DNA of 64,000 nucleotides. It comes from an uncultured Roseburia sp. GTDB lineage: Bacteria; Bacillota; Clostridia; Lachnospirales; Lachnospiraceae. The stretch's first letter is position 1. Each line of letters opens with the position of its first letter. The position numbers were made by a program, and so were the translations under genes. Below, piece by piece: positions 22,932 through 31,429 of the stretch. The DNA is taken from positions 1 through 64,000 of the forward strand of contig CANRSX010000002.1 in the NCBI GenBank assembly GCA_947642555.1, given 5' to 3'. Below the pieces are notes generated by a model that was not told where the DNA came from, searched no databases, and worked only from the letters and a program-made list of their open reading frames with translations.

Positions 22932-23882
22932 ATGACAAGACAAAACAGCAGACGGTTTTCCGATTATTGCGACAGCTGGCTGAATGCGAACCGCCCGCGG
23001 CTTAAGGCTTCGAGTTACGCGAAATACGGCACATCGATGAAAAACCACATCCGCCCATTCTGGGGAGAATATTATCTGTGCGACATCACCCCGGAGGGTG
23101 TGACAGCCTTTACACAGCTTCTGCTGGAGGAAAAGCAGCTTGCGGCCAAAACGGTCCGCGACATTCTGGCATTGTTCCACTCCGTTTTTTCTTATGCGGG
23201 AAAGCGGGAGGCTCAGGCCTTACAGGAACTGGATCTGATCTATCCCAGGGATGCAAGAAAGCATGTGCGCGTGCTGGATGAAACGGAGGAAACCGTACTG
23301 GGACAGCTTCTCGCAAAGGAGATGGATCGCTGTAAATTCGGCATTTATCTTGCGCTGCGCACGGGAATGCGGATCGGGGAGATCTGTGCACTCCAATGGG
23401 GAGATATCTCGCCGGAAGAACGTACTATTTTTGTCGGCCGCACGGTTCAGCGGATTCACTGTCCGGATCTTTCGTGCAACAGGCAGACGATGCTTGTCAT
23501 CGGAACGCCGAAAAGCGACAGTTCCATGCGCCTGATTCCCCTGATGCCGGATATCGCCTCGCTGGGTGAGCGGTTTATGACAGGCAATCCGGACACCTAC
23601 GTGCTGACCGGTACAAAACAATGTATGGATCCCAGGAAGCTGCAGCGCCGCCTGCAGAAATATCTGGACGAATGCGGGATTACCGGGGTACATTTTCACA
23701 CGCTGCGCCACACCTTCGCCACACGCTGCGTGGAGGCGGGATTTGATATAAAAACCTTAAGTGAGATTCTCGGCCACTCAAATATCAGTATCACGCTGGA
23801 TAAATATGTTCACCCTGATCTGAATCTGAAGCGTGAGAATATGAATCGTCTGAAACCACTTCTTTTGTATCCCCAGAGTTAA
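22932..23882 (+). CDS. Tyrosine site-specific recombinase
   Basis: The 316-residue protein has a SAM-like core-binding domain (residues about 8-100) and a catalytic domain. The catalytic set is complete: Arg147 in TGMRIGEICAL, Lys195 in GTPKSDSSMR, His256 and Arg259 in HFHTLRHTFATR, His282 in LGHSNI and Tyr292 in LDKYVHPD. It starts after GAGGAGG with a 6-nt spacer. The gene is enclosed by a 22-bp perfect inverted repeat, and the segment also carries an outward-pointing promoter, so the natural reading is a dedicated invertase that flips its own segment. No other phage or conjugation genes are adjacent, which argues against a simple element integrase. Confidence 0.88.
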   Translation: MTRQNSRRFSDYCDSWLNANRPRLKASSYAKYGTSMKNHIRPFWGEYYLCDITPEGVTAFTQLLLEEKQLAAKTVRDILALFHSVFSYAGKREAQALQELDLIYPRDARKHVRVLDETEETVLGQLLAKEMDRCKFGIYLALRTGMRIGEICALQWGDISPEERTIFVGRTVQRIHCPDLSCNRQTMLVIGTPKSDSSMRLIPLMPDIASLGERFMTGNPDTYVLTGTKQCMDPRKLQRRLQKYLDECGITGVHFHTLRHTFATRCVEAGFDIKTLSEILGHSNISITLDKYVHPDLNLKRENMNRLKPLLLYPQS

Positions 23883-23904
23883 CCAGACCACAGTCAGCCG
23901 TTTC

Positions 23905-23926
23905 TGTCGCAGAGTATGATCCTCTG
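23905..23926. repeat. Right inverted repeat of the putative invertible segment
   Basis: It is the exact reverse complement of 22778-22799 (22 of 22 bases). It lies 22 nt after the recombinase stop and 50 nt before the preferred start of the AP2-domain gene. The flanks of both copies also share TTTCTG to the left and CACCTC to the right in direct orientation, so the arms look like repeated binding sites around an inverted core. Confidence 0.75.
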
Positions 23927-23975
23927 TGTCACCTCCCCCGCATTTAGTATCCGCGGAAAGGTGGAATCGTATACT

Positions 23976-24806
23976 GTGATCGGAATCGGAACACGGGTTG
24001 GCCGTCTCGTGGTGGAGGCGGCGACGGATCAGAGAAAAGCCGGTTATATCATATGGAAATGCCGCTGCGACTGCGGCGGGCAGATCCTTCTCGACACCCG
24101 CTGCCTGAAACGCGGGACTGTGAGGGACTGCGGATGCGCGACATCTGTAAAGCCAGGGCAGCGGGATATCACGGGCATGCGGTTCGGAAAGCTGACGGCG
24201 ATCCGCCCTACAGACCAGCGCGGCAGCAGGCGAAGCACAATGTGGCTGTGCCGCTGCGACTGCGGCGGGGAGATTACAGCGGAGCTCGGTCAGCTGACAG
24301 CCGGATACCGGAAGAGCTGCGGCTGTCTCTCGCACCCGGCCCGAAAGGATCTCACCGGACAGCGCTTCGGCAGGCTGACAGTCACCGGCTACGCCGGAAA
24401 AGAAAACGGCATGCACCGCTGGCGCTGCGTCTGTGACTGCGGGAAAGAGACAGTGGCAGGACAGTCCCTGCTGCAAAACGGCAGGACAAAAAGCTGCGGC
24501 TGCCTGCAGGCTTCCGTATATAAAGAAAATTTAAAGCTGACGGAGGGAACGTCCGTGACCGTGCTTAAGGCGGTTAAAAACGGACGGCTGCTTTGTACCA
24601 ATACCAGCGGACATAACGGCGTCTATCTTAATAAGAGGTCGGGAAAATGGACGGCGCAGATCACCTTTCAGGGGAAGACCAGATATCTTGGGTCTTATCA
24701 GAGCCTTGAGGACGCGGTGTGCGCCAGGCAGAGGGGAGAGGAATTATTTGACGATTTCCTCGAGCAGTATGAGGCATCCGGCAGAAAAGAGTCTGGAACG
24801 AGATGA
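23976..24806 (+). CDS. AP2-domain DNA-binding protein with three Cys-rich repeats
   Basis: About 276 residues. Three repeats of roughly 50 residues each carry W-x-C-x-C-D-C-G ... S/D-C-G-C: IIWKCRCDCGGQILLDTRCL, TMWLCRCDCGGEITAELGQL and HRWRCVCDCGKETVAGQSLL. These look like zinc-binding modules. The C-terminal 60 residues (SGHNGVYLNKRSGKWTAQIT, then FQGKTRYLGSYQSLEDAV) form an AP2-type DNA-binding domain as known from bacterial mobile-element proteins. The GTG at 23976 has AAAGGTGG 11 nt upstream and is preferred over ATG 23916, which lies inside the inverted repeat. It overlaps the next regulator gene by 4 nt. A regulatory or recombination-directing role is inferred. Confidence 0.75.
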   Translation: MIGIGTRVGRLVVEAATDQRKAGYIIWKCRCDCGGQILLDTRCLKRGTVRDCGCATSVKPGQRDITGMRFGKLTAIRPTDQRGSRRSTMWLCRCDCGGEITAELGQLTAGYRKSCGCLSHPARKDLTGQRFGRLTVTGYAGKENGMHRWRCVCDCGKETVAGQSLLQNGRTKSCGCLQASVYKENLKLTEGTSVTVLKAVKNGRLLCTNTSGHNGVYLNKRSGKWTAQITFQGKTRYLGSYQSLEDAVCARQRGEELFDDFLEQYEASGRKESGTR

Positions 24807-26134
24807 GGACGGGAAGGGGGATGTCGCATTACGTGATGGAACATACGGTTTCTGTGACAGGTCATCATGATAAAACAGATCTCCTGCGGTTTGAGCTGCT
24901 GGGAGCGTTTGAGTGCGAGGGGCACGCGATTCCGCGGAAGACGGGAAAAAAGGGCCTGTCCTTTCTGCAATATCTGCTCGTGAATCACACACGCAGTATT
25001 TCCTCCGAGGAACTGATCGGGCAGTTCTGGAGCGAGAGCCGTGATCCGGCCAGCGCGCTGCGCAACATGCTGTTTAAGACCCGGATATTGTTAAAACAGA
25101 TATTCCCGGAACAAAAACAGCCGCTTCTGACGCTGCAGGACTGCTATGCGTGGGATCCGAAACTGAAGATTGTACTGGATACGGAGGAGCTGGAGGGATT
25201 GTGCTTTGACGCCAGGGGGAAGCGGATCGGGGGAGAGGAATACTGTGAGCTGCTCTGCCGGGCCGTTTCCTTTTATAAGGGAGATTTTCTGCCGGGAAAT
25301 GACAGCGAGTGGGCGCGGACGCTGCGTCAGTATTACCGTACCCTCTACCTTGATTCCTGCCGCGCGCTGCTCCCGCTGCTCTATGAGAGGGAGCGCTGGC
25401 TGGAGGTGGTCACGATCAGCGAGCAGGCGTACGGCGTTGATTTTGGTACGGAGGATTTTACGGCATGGCAGATGCAGGCGCTGATTGCGCTGGGCCAGCC
25501 GGAGCAGGCAGTGGAAAAATATGAAGTATTCCGGACGATGCTCCGGCAGGAATTTGAGCTTATGCCGACCAGGCGGATCGAACAGCTCCATGCGCTGGCA
25601 AAACGTCTGCGCACAAATGCGATCGATCACCAGGAAATCTTCCGGCTGGTATGCGGGCAGGAGACGGACGGGAGAGCGTTCTTTTGTACATTCGGCACAT
25701 TTCAGAGCATCGTCTCTCTCGAGAGGCGTCATCTGGCGCGCTCGGGACAGAATTCTACGCTTGTAATAGTAAGCCTCGGAGACGGGGCCGCGACAGTGCC
25801 GGATGCGGATGCAAGAAGGCTGGAGCACGTTCTGCTGGAAGGGCTTCGGACCGGCGATCCGGTTGCAAGGCTTGAGGCGGGATCCTATATTCTGATGCTG
25901 ACAGGCTCTGATGAAGAAAGCGCTCAGATTGTGACGAGCAGGATCGACGGGGCATTTCACAGGGCTTACCGGCACTCAGGAGCAAACCTGACCTTCCGTG
26001 TCGCGGCTTTAGAGCCAGGGGGGGGGGGTAAAATAAAAAAGAAACGATGCATAAGCCGGCTGCTGCTACAACATGTAGCGGCAGTCTTTTTTTATACCAC
26101 AAAACGGAAAAAACAGTGTTTGTATTTATCTTAG
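24803..26134 (+). CDS. BTAD-domain (SARP-like) transcriptional regulator
   Basis: The protein begins with an OmpR-like winged helix (LLRFELLGAFECEGHAIPRK, SEELIGQFWSESRDPASALR, NMLFKTRILLKQIF) followed by a bacterial transcriptional activation domain of TPR-like helices (FYKGDFLPGN to LHALAKRLR). The C-terminal third is a degenerate GGDEF-like fold (FCTFGTFQSIVSLERRHL, RLEAGSYILMLTG). It overlaps the AP2 gene (ATGA); ATG 24821 and 24836 are alternative starts. An 11-G tract at 26018 lies near the 3' end. With 11 G the frame runs 35 codons on through the terminator, while 9, 10 or 12 G would stop it at once. It precedes the adhesin gene and is its probable activator. Confidence 0.8.
   Translation: MRTGRGMSHYVMEHTVSVTGHHDKTDLLRFELLGAFECEGHAIPRKTGKKGLSFLQYLLVNHTRSISSEELIGQFWSESRDPASALRNMLFKTRILLKQIFPEQKQPLLTLQDCYAWDPKLKIVLDTEELEGLCFDARGKRIGGEEYCELLCRAVSFYKGDFLPGNDSEWARTLRQYYRTLYLDSCRALLPLLYERERWLEVVTISEQAYGVDFGTEDFTAWQMQALIALGQPEQAVEKYEVFRTMLRQEFELMPTRRIEQLHALAKRLRTNAIDHQEIFRLVCGQETDGRAFFCTFGTFQSIVSLERRHLARSGQNSTLVIVSLGDGAATVPDADARRLEHVLLEGLRTGDPVARLEAGSYILMLTGSDEESAQIVTSRIDGAFHRAYRHSGANLTFRVAALEPGGGGKIKKKRCISRLLLQHVAAVFFYTTKRKKQCLYLS
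26018..26028 (+). repeat. Homopolymeric tract of 11 G in the BTAD gene
   Basis: Eleven consecutive G residues follow GAGCCA near the 3' end of the coding region. Just after it lies TAAAATAA. Loss of one G ends the protein at Glu-Pro-Gly-Gly-Gly-Val-Lys; loss of two ends it after Gly-Gly-Gly. Such tracts are hot spots for slipped-strand mispairing, and also for sequencing error. Confidence 0.9.
26060..26093 (+). terminator. Intrinsic terminator between the BTAD and adhesin genes
   Basis: CTGCTGCTACA (26060-26070) pairs with TGTAGCGGCAG (26074-26084, one G-U pair), followed by TCTTTTTTT. It isolates the fibre operon from the regulators, so the adhesin gene needs its own, probably regulator-dependent, promoter in 26094-26240. 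No convincing -35/-10 pair was found there, which fits activator dependence. Confidence 0.85.
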
Positions 26135-26257
26135 AACTAACAGACAGCTAACGCGCGGTTGATACGATAGGAAAAAATACAGAGTCTGTCTCAGATGATA
26201 CGGATGCTGAACAGCCTGATGGATGAGATTCTCGCGAAGTGATGGAGGGTTATTCAT

Positions 26258-29200
26258 ATGGAAAAGCAGAATGAAAAGAGAGGAAGAGAGACAAAACCGG
26301 GCCGTTATATAAGTGTGCTGCTTGTTTTGTGCATTCTTATCACCATGTGTACATCCTGTACTTCTGTCCTTGACATCACAGGAGGAGGATTTCATGCAGC
26401 GGAGCAGAAAGCTGCGGCCGGCGGGAGGGTGCTGATCTGCACGCTTCCGGAAGGCGGCCACACGCATACGCCGGACTGTTATGTCGAAGAGAAGACGCTG
26501 GTCTGCGGCCAGGAGGAGGGCGGTCACACGCATACGCCGGAGTGTATGGCACAGGAGAGCGTTCTCATCTGTGAAAACGGAGAGGAAGGGCATATCCATA
26601 CGGACGGATGCTATTCCGTGACAGAAACGCTGGTCTGCGGCATGGAAGAAGGCGAAGGGCACATTCATACGGATGCGTGCTATACCGTGGAGCAGATCTG
26701 CGTGTGCGGCCAGGAGGAGGGCGAAGGACACGTCCACACGGACGCGTGCTATGAGCAGGAATCCGGGGAGGCGTCCGTGGAGATCAGGCTTCCGGGGGAG
26801 ACAGCGCCGTCCCTGGAGACAACGGATCCTGCGGATTCCGCGGTGACAGAGACGACGGAGGAGACCGGACCCGCGGACGGGACAGAGACGACGGAGGAGA
26901 CCGAAACCGCGGACGGGACAGAGACGACGGAGGAGACCGAAGAGCCGGAAGAAACCGAAGAGCCGGATGACGAAACGCTGCGGAAGGCGGAAAAGGAGAT
27001 CAGCACACTGGCGGAATGGGGCGCTTTGAACGGGGATCACGCATATGTCCAGTCAATTGCGGTGACAGGAGTCGTGGACGGGACAGAAACGTTTGATGCG
27101 GATGACAGGGCCGGAAATGACAGCGGGCCATACAATAGGATCGTCAGAAGCTTTGATGCTGTCACCTACAATTTTAAAGTGCAGATGGCGGCATATGAGA
27201 CCGGGAGCTTCAGAGATGCCCGCGTAAAGCTGGAATTTGTACTGCCGCTTCTGGCGGAGGATGCGGAATTTGACCAGACGGCCATGGGCTGGATGGACAT
27301 GACAGAGCCATACCGGCCTGTGCTGACAGTAGAAAAGCGGATCATCAACGGCATGGAGACAGACTGCCAGGTGCTTACCTGTTATAAACATCTGCTCCCG
27401 TCGGAAGGAAACTTATCTGTGGTTCCGGGTGATTTTGGCGAAAATGTGACGATCAATGTCAAAGCGATGAACAACGGAGAAAAGATCATTCCGGAATTTT
27501 CCGCGGCGATGGAATACGGCACATGGGACGGTGAGTGCGCGGAGCATAACAGGAAAGAAAAACAGACTGTCATAGCGCCGGAGGTTACCGTGTCTGCCGC
27601 TCCAAAATACAATGTGCAGATAAAAGGAGGCGGAGCATACCGGGATATCTTTGATTTTAATACCGGAAATGAAGGGCAGGCGGCAAACAAAGGGATCGGT
27701 CAGGTGGAAGGCCGTCTGTTTAAGGTCGGAATTACGCTTCAGCTCTACAATGACAACGCGTCAAAGGGACTAAAAGGGATCGAACTGCCGAATGGAAATC
27801 CGATTACATTTGACGTAAAGGTTGGATCCATGTATCAGATCAACGTTCCGAATTCCGGATATACAGCGGGACAGCAGGTAGATGTGTCCTCAGAGTATAC
27901 GCCGCTTCTCTGGAGCTGCGGCGTCAATTCCTGGGTGGCGAACGGCGGTTATAATTCGGATGGCCGTATTCTGCATGATACGCTGGGATGTCTGCCATTT
28001 GCACCGCACTGGACCGGAACAAATGAGGCGGACTGTTACAATAGCGGAAGCTGGATGGCGGTACAGGAGGGAAATACGATACATGTCACTGTCTCGGACT
28101 ATGAGTTTGATCCGGAATTCAGACAGTTTCCGGTGAAAAACGGGGATACCGGGGATGTGAAATACGGGATTGATCTTGGCATCGGCTGTTTTTCCGCCGG
28201 AGGGCTGTGGATCCTCCAGCCGTTTGACAAAAAGGGAGCGAACGGTATTTACCACGTAAATCAGGGAGGCGTGCCCGGTATTGTGGATCAGTACGGAACA
28301 GGCGCGTTCACAATATCCGCGGATACGATCAATCTGCACGCGGTTTCGACCGGCAATCAGACGGTTACAGATGAGTCGGGGGAAAACAGCGCGCAGATGA
28401 ATCAGGAGGATGATCACGAAACCTGCGGTCTGGAGTTGACGCTGCCAGGCGGACTGCAGAACCGGGTCCGGTACGGCAAAAGGGATGACGCCGGCAAGGG
28501 CGTCGGGATTGACGATAACCGCAACGGACGCGATTATGCGGAGACCGGTCTTGAAATGATGGTGCTCGGCGGATTCTCCTATGACACAAAGAATGAAAGG
28601 GAAAATGAGCTGTTCTGGGGAACAAACCTGACGAAGTTCTACGGGGAAGCGATCGAGCTTCAGAAGGGATTCTGGCCCGATCTGTCCGGAGGAGCGAATC
28701 TTCCGAATAAAAATATCACGGTCTATTATGCGGTGAAGGAGGATGGCAGCGACTGGAAAAATGACGAGGAGCTGCTGCATACCTACGAGGATGACCTGAT
28801 CTTTTACGGGAGCCTGGATCAGATTCCGGCGGAAGCGTGCTGCGTCGGAATGCTCATCTGTTTTAAAGGGCCGGATCAGGCAGGCGCACATGATCCCTAT
28901 TATATGGTAAATCACTACGCAAAGGTCAGGGAGAACGCCGTGGCCGGTAAAACCTATATGGTGGCATCCACATCCAGGGTATGGACGCGGGCAATGCTGG
29001 AAAACAAGAGAGAGGAAGGAGAATCTGACGAAGCACTCTTAAACCGGATCGTCCCGGACTGGTCAGAGGCCACCTCGCCGCAAAAGAGCAGCGAACTGCT
29101 TGCGTCGCTGCCGGAATATCATTACAGGAGCGCAAATATTGACAGCGACGTCTATTATACAAAGACGATCTATTACGAAGACGGAAGCGGTGTTGAAAAG

Positions 29201-31336
29201 GAGCATAATTCGGACTGGTCGCACTGGGGGGACACCCTGCTTGTCATTGAGCATAAGAGCGGAATCACGAAAAATCTGCTTCAGAAAAGCGGGAATGACG
29301 ATAAACAGACGTTTCATCTGGATTCGGGTCAGCGCGTCGTGGATTTTGTTCTCCAGCCGAGAACGTACTATGATGTGAATCAGGAAAATTACGGAAAAAA
29401 GACGACGGTCACGATTACGGATACACTGTCGGAATATCTGACCTACCGCGAACATTCGGCTTATTTCGGAGGCGTGTATCAGCAGTCGGAGAAGGACGGG
29501 GCGCAGGGAACCGTCACCGGCGGCGTACAGACGGAACCGCAGATTATAAAGAATGAAAACGGGACGCAGACGCTTATCTGGGAAATCCACGATGTGACGG
29601 TCGGGGAGGCGATGGAGCCGATTTATTATTCCGTCAATATCGGGAAAAAGGGAAATCCAAAGGATGATGTGCCGGAGGGGACGACCTCACTGAAAAATAC
29701 GGTCCGGATTTCGACAGACACGGACCGCAGGGAGCCCTCACTGGCAAACAGAAATTATGCGGAAGCGGGAATTACGGTTGTGCGCGGAAGCGCCGGTTCC
29801 TTTGGAAAATATGCGCTTCAGGATATCGCGGAAGCGGACGGTGTGATCGACTACGTGGTCTACTACAATAATAATGCGTCCACAGAGACCAGTATTCTGG
29901 CGATGGACACCATGCCGACCGACGGGGCAAAGGGCAGCCATTTTAACGGTTCCTACACGGTCAGCAGCTGGAAGGCGGATGCCGGCAGCTGCGATCTGGA
30001 AAAGATAGCGGTCTACTATACGGACGATGAGACATACCGGGATAAATCGACGCTGGATAAGGAGAGCTGCAGCAGAGAAGCGATAGAGGATGGATGGATG
30101 AAGGCGCAGATCGGCCCGGACGGCACGATAAGACGCGCGGATGCCGGCGGCAGCGGAGAGGATCAGAAGCCGCCTGTCGCATGGGCCGTGATCGGTACGC
30201 TCGATCCCGGAAGGAGCGTGAATATCACAATGCAGATCCGTCTGGCCCCGGAGGAAGGAAAAGACGGGGAGACAAATTATTATGTCAATCTGTTTTCCAG
30301 CGGTGATACGGAGATTACGACAGAGACGCCGACAGTGCGGCGCACGCTGGAAGGACTTACATGGCTGGACAATGACAGAGACGGAATCCAGAATTCCGGC
30401 GAGGAGCGGATATCCGGGGTTAAGGTCGAACTGCTGAAGCTGGATGAGAATGGGGAATATAAACCGGTGTGTTATGCAGGGACGACGACCCCTGTAGTAT
30501 TGGAAACCGGAAGACAGGTCAGTATACTGGCAAAGGAACCGGCCGGGGAGGCAGGCATACCATATGAGACCGGGCGCTACCGGTTTACCGATCTTGCGGC
30601 CGGAACCTACGCAGTCCGTTTTTCAGACGGAACCCGAACGATCAGCGGCCTTCGCGCAACACCGGAAAACCGGGGTACAGATGACACGCTCGATTCGGAC
30701 GCGGAGCCATTTTATGAGAATAACGTGCTTTCCTGTACGCTGATCGCGGACATCCGGATGCCGAGGGCGGAGGAACTGCCGGCAGAAACGACTTACGAAT
30801 CGAAATATCATGACAGCGGTTTTTATCATGACACGCTCCTTGCCGTGCACAAGACGGATGAGAGCGGCAACAAGAGCCTTTACGGAGCAGAATTTTCGAT
30901 TTCTGATCAGAATAAGAATCCGCTTCCGTTCCGTTCTGAGGAAGACGGAACCTACGTATACAGCGCGGTCGACACGGATGAGACGACAAAAACCCTGACG
31001 GTCAGTCACGATGGATGGCTCAATGTGAGAGATCTGCTTCCCGGTATCTATTTTATTACCGAGACGAAAGCGCCGGAAGGATTTTCGCGCATGGAAGAGC
31101 CGGCAGAGTTTGAGCTGAAGCCGGACGGCAGCATTGTCCTCGTGAATACGCACGAGCTTGCCGGAGTGGAGGATGACGGCAGACTGAAGATCAGAAATGT
31201 GTGCTGCTACGAGCTGCCGGAGACCGGGGGACCCGGTACAATACCGTTTACATTCGGAGGGATCCTGCTGATGGCAGCTCCGCCGGTGTATGTTTTCTTT
31301 TTCAAAAAAAGGCGGGAGAGGAGGTCACGGTCATAG
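26258..31336 (+). CDS. Giant LPXTG-anchored adhesin with Cys/His repeats, isopeptide and SpaA domains
   Basis: The 1692-residue protein has a signal peptide (residues about 16-36). Residues 58-167 hold five units of the form Cys-x(6-8)-His-x-His-Thr-x-x-Cys (GGHTHTPDC, GGHTHTPEC, GHIHTDGC, GHIHTDAC, GHVHTDAC), likely metal-binding. A Thr/Glu tandem-repeat stalk spans about 185-245. The long middle region carries isopeptide-type domains. Near 1365 is an SdrD-like B domain (TWLDNDRDGIQNSGEERISG) and near 1530 a SpaA/Cna-B domain (LLAVHKTDESGNKSLYGAEF ... ITETKAPEGF). It ends in YELPETGG, a hydrophobic helix and a basic tail, so sortase links it to the wall or pilus. Size and position suggest the tip adhesin. 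Confidence 0.88.
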   Translation: MEKQNEKRGRETKPGRYISVLLVLCILITMCTSCTSVLDITGGGFHAAEQKAAAGGRVLICTLPEGGHTHTPDCYVEEKTLVCGQEEGGHTHTPECMAQESVLICENGEEGHIHTDGCYSVTETLVCGMEEGEGHIHTDACYTVEQICVCGQEEGEGHVHTDACYEQESGEASVEIRLPGETAPSLETTDPADSAVTETTEETGPADGTETTEETETADGTETTEETEEPEETEEPDDETLRKAEKEISTLAEWGALNGDHAYVQSIAVTGVVDGTETFDADDRAGNDSGPYNRIVRSFDAVTYNFKVQMAAYETGSFRDARVKLEFVLPLLAEDAEFDQTAMGWMDMTEPYRPVLTVEKRIINGMETDCQVLTCYKHLLPSEGNLSVVPGDFGENVTINVKAMNNGEKIIPEFSAAMEYGTWDGECAEHNRKEKQTVIAPEVTVSAAPKYNVQIKGGGAYRDIFDFNTGNEGQAANKGIGQVEGRLFKVGITLQLYNDNASKGLKGIELPNGNPITFDVKVGSMYQINVPNSGYTAGQQVDVSSEYTPLLWSCGVNSWVANGGYNSDGRILHDTLGCLPFAPHWTGTNEADCYNSGSWMAVQEGNTIHVTVSDYEFDPEFRQFPVKNGDTGDVKYGIDLGIGCFSAGGLWILQPFDKKGANGIYHVNQGGVPGIVDQYGTGAFTISADTINLHAVSTGNQTVTDESGENSAQMNQEDDHETCGLELTLPGGLQNRVRYGKRDDAGKGVGIDDNRNGRDYAETGLEMMVLGGFSYDTKNERENELFWGTNLTKFYGEAIELQKGFWPDLSGGANLPNKNITVYYAVKEDGSDWKNDEELLHTYEDDLIFYGSLDQIPAEACCVGMLICFKGPDQAGAHDPYYMVNHYAKVRENAVAGKTYMVASTSRVWTRAMLENKREEGESDEALLNRIVPDWSEATSPQKSSELLASLPEYHYRSANIDSDVYYTKTIYYEDGSGVEKEHNSDWSHWGDTLLVIEHKSGITKNLLQKSGNDDKQTFHLDSGQRVVDFVLQPRTYYDVNQENYGKKTTVTITDTLSEYLTYREHSAYFGGVYQQSEKDGAQGTVTGGVQTEPQIIKNENGTQTLIWEIHDVTVGEAMEPIYYSVNIGKKGNPKDDVPEGTTSLKNTVRISTDTDRREPSLANRNYAEAGITVVRGSAGSFGKYALQDIAEADGVIDYVVYYNNNASTETSILAMDTMPTDGAKGSHFNGSYTVSSWKADAGSCDLEKIAVYYTDDETYRDKSTLDKESCSREAIEDGWMKAQIGPDGTIRRADAGGSGEDQKPPVAWAVIGTLDPGRSVNITMQIRLAPEEGKDGETNYYVNLFSSGDTEITTETPTVRRTLEGLTWLDNDRDGIQNSGEERISGVKVELLKLDENGEYKPVCYAGTTTPVVLETGRQVSILAKEPAGEAGIPYETGRYRFTDLAAGTYAVRFSDGTRTISGLRATPENRGTDDTLDSDAEPFYENNVLSCTLIADIRMPRAEELPAETTYESKYHDSGFYHDTLLAVHKTDESGNKSLYGAEFSISDQNKNPLPFRSEEDGTYVYSAVDTDETTKTLTVSHDGWLNVRDLLPGIYFITETKAPEGFSRMEEPAEFELKPDGSIVLVNTHELAGVEDDGRLKIRNVCCYELPETGGPGTIPFTFGGILLMAAPPVYVFFFKKRRERRSRS

Positions 31337-31429
31337 CGTAAGCATTGGGCGGCGAGCCTTCCGCCGGAAAGAAAACACATAGAAAGTAATCCTTAAGAGG
31401 GAAAAATTAAAAAGAAAAGGAGAGAAACG

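Noticed and set aside
22932-23882. Recombinase as integrase of a phage or conjugative element
   Set aside because: No structural, replication or transfer genes are nearby, and the closely placed inverted repeats around the gene fit an invertase better. Not fully excluded.
25091-25975. 294-codon minus-strand ORF opposite the BTAD gene
   Set aside because: Antisense to a clear winged-helix/BTAD domain; composition is typical of a shadow frame.
26195-26242. 15-residue ORF (MIRMLNSLMDEILAK) just before the adhesin
   Set aside because: No ribosome binding site precedes it; its end overlaps the adhesin binding site by chance as far as can be judged.
27890-28915. 341-codon minus-strand ORF opposite the adhesin gene
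   Set aside because: It lies wholly within a well-supported coding region, has no binding site and reads as His/Arg/Ile-rich shadow sequence.
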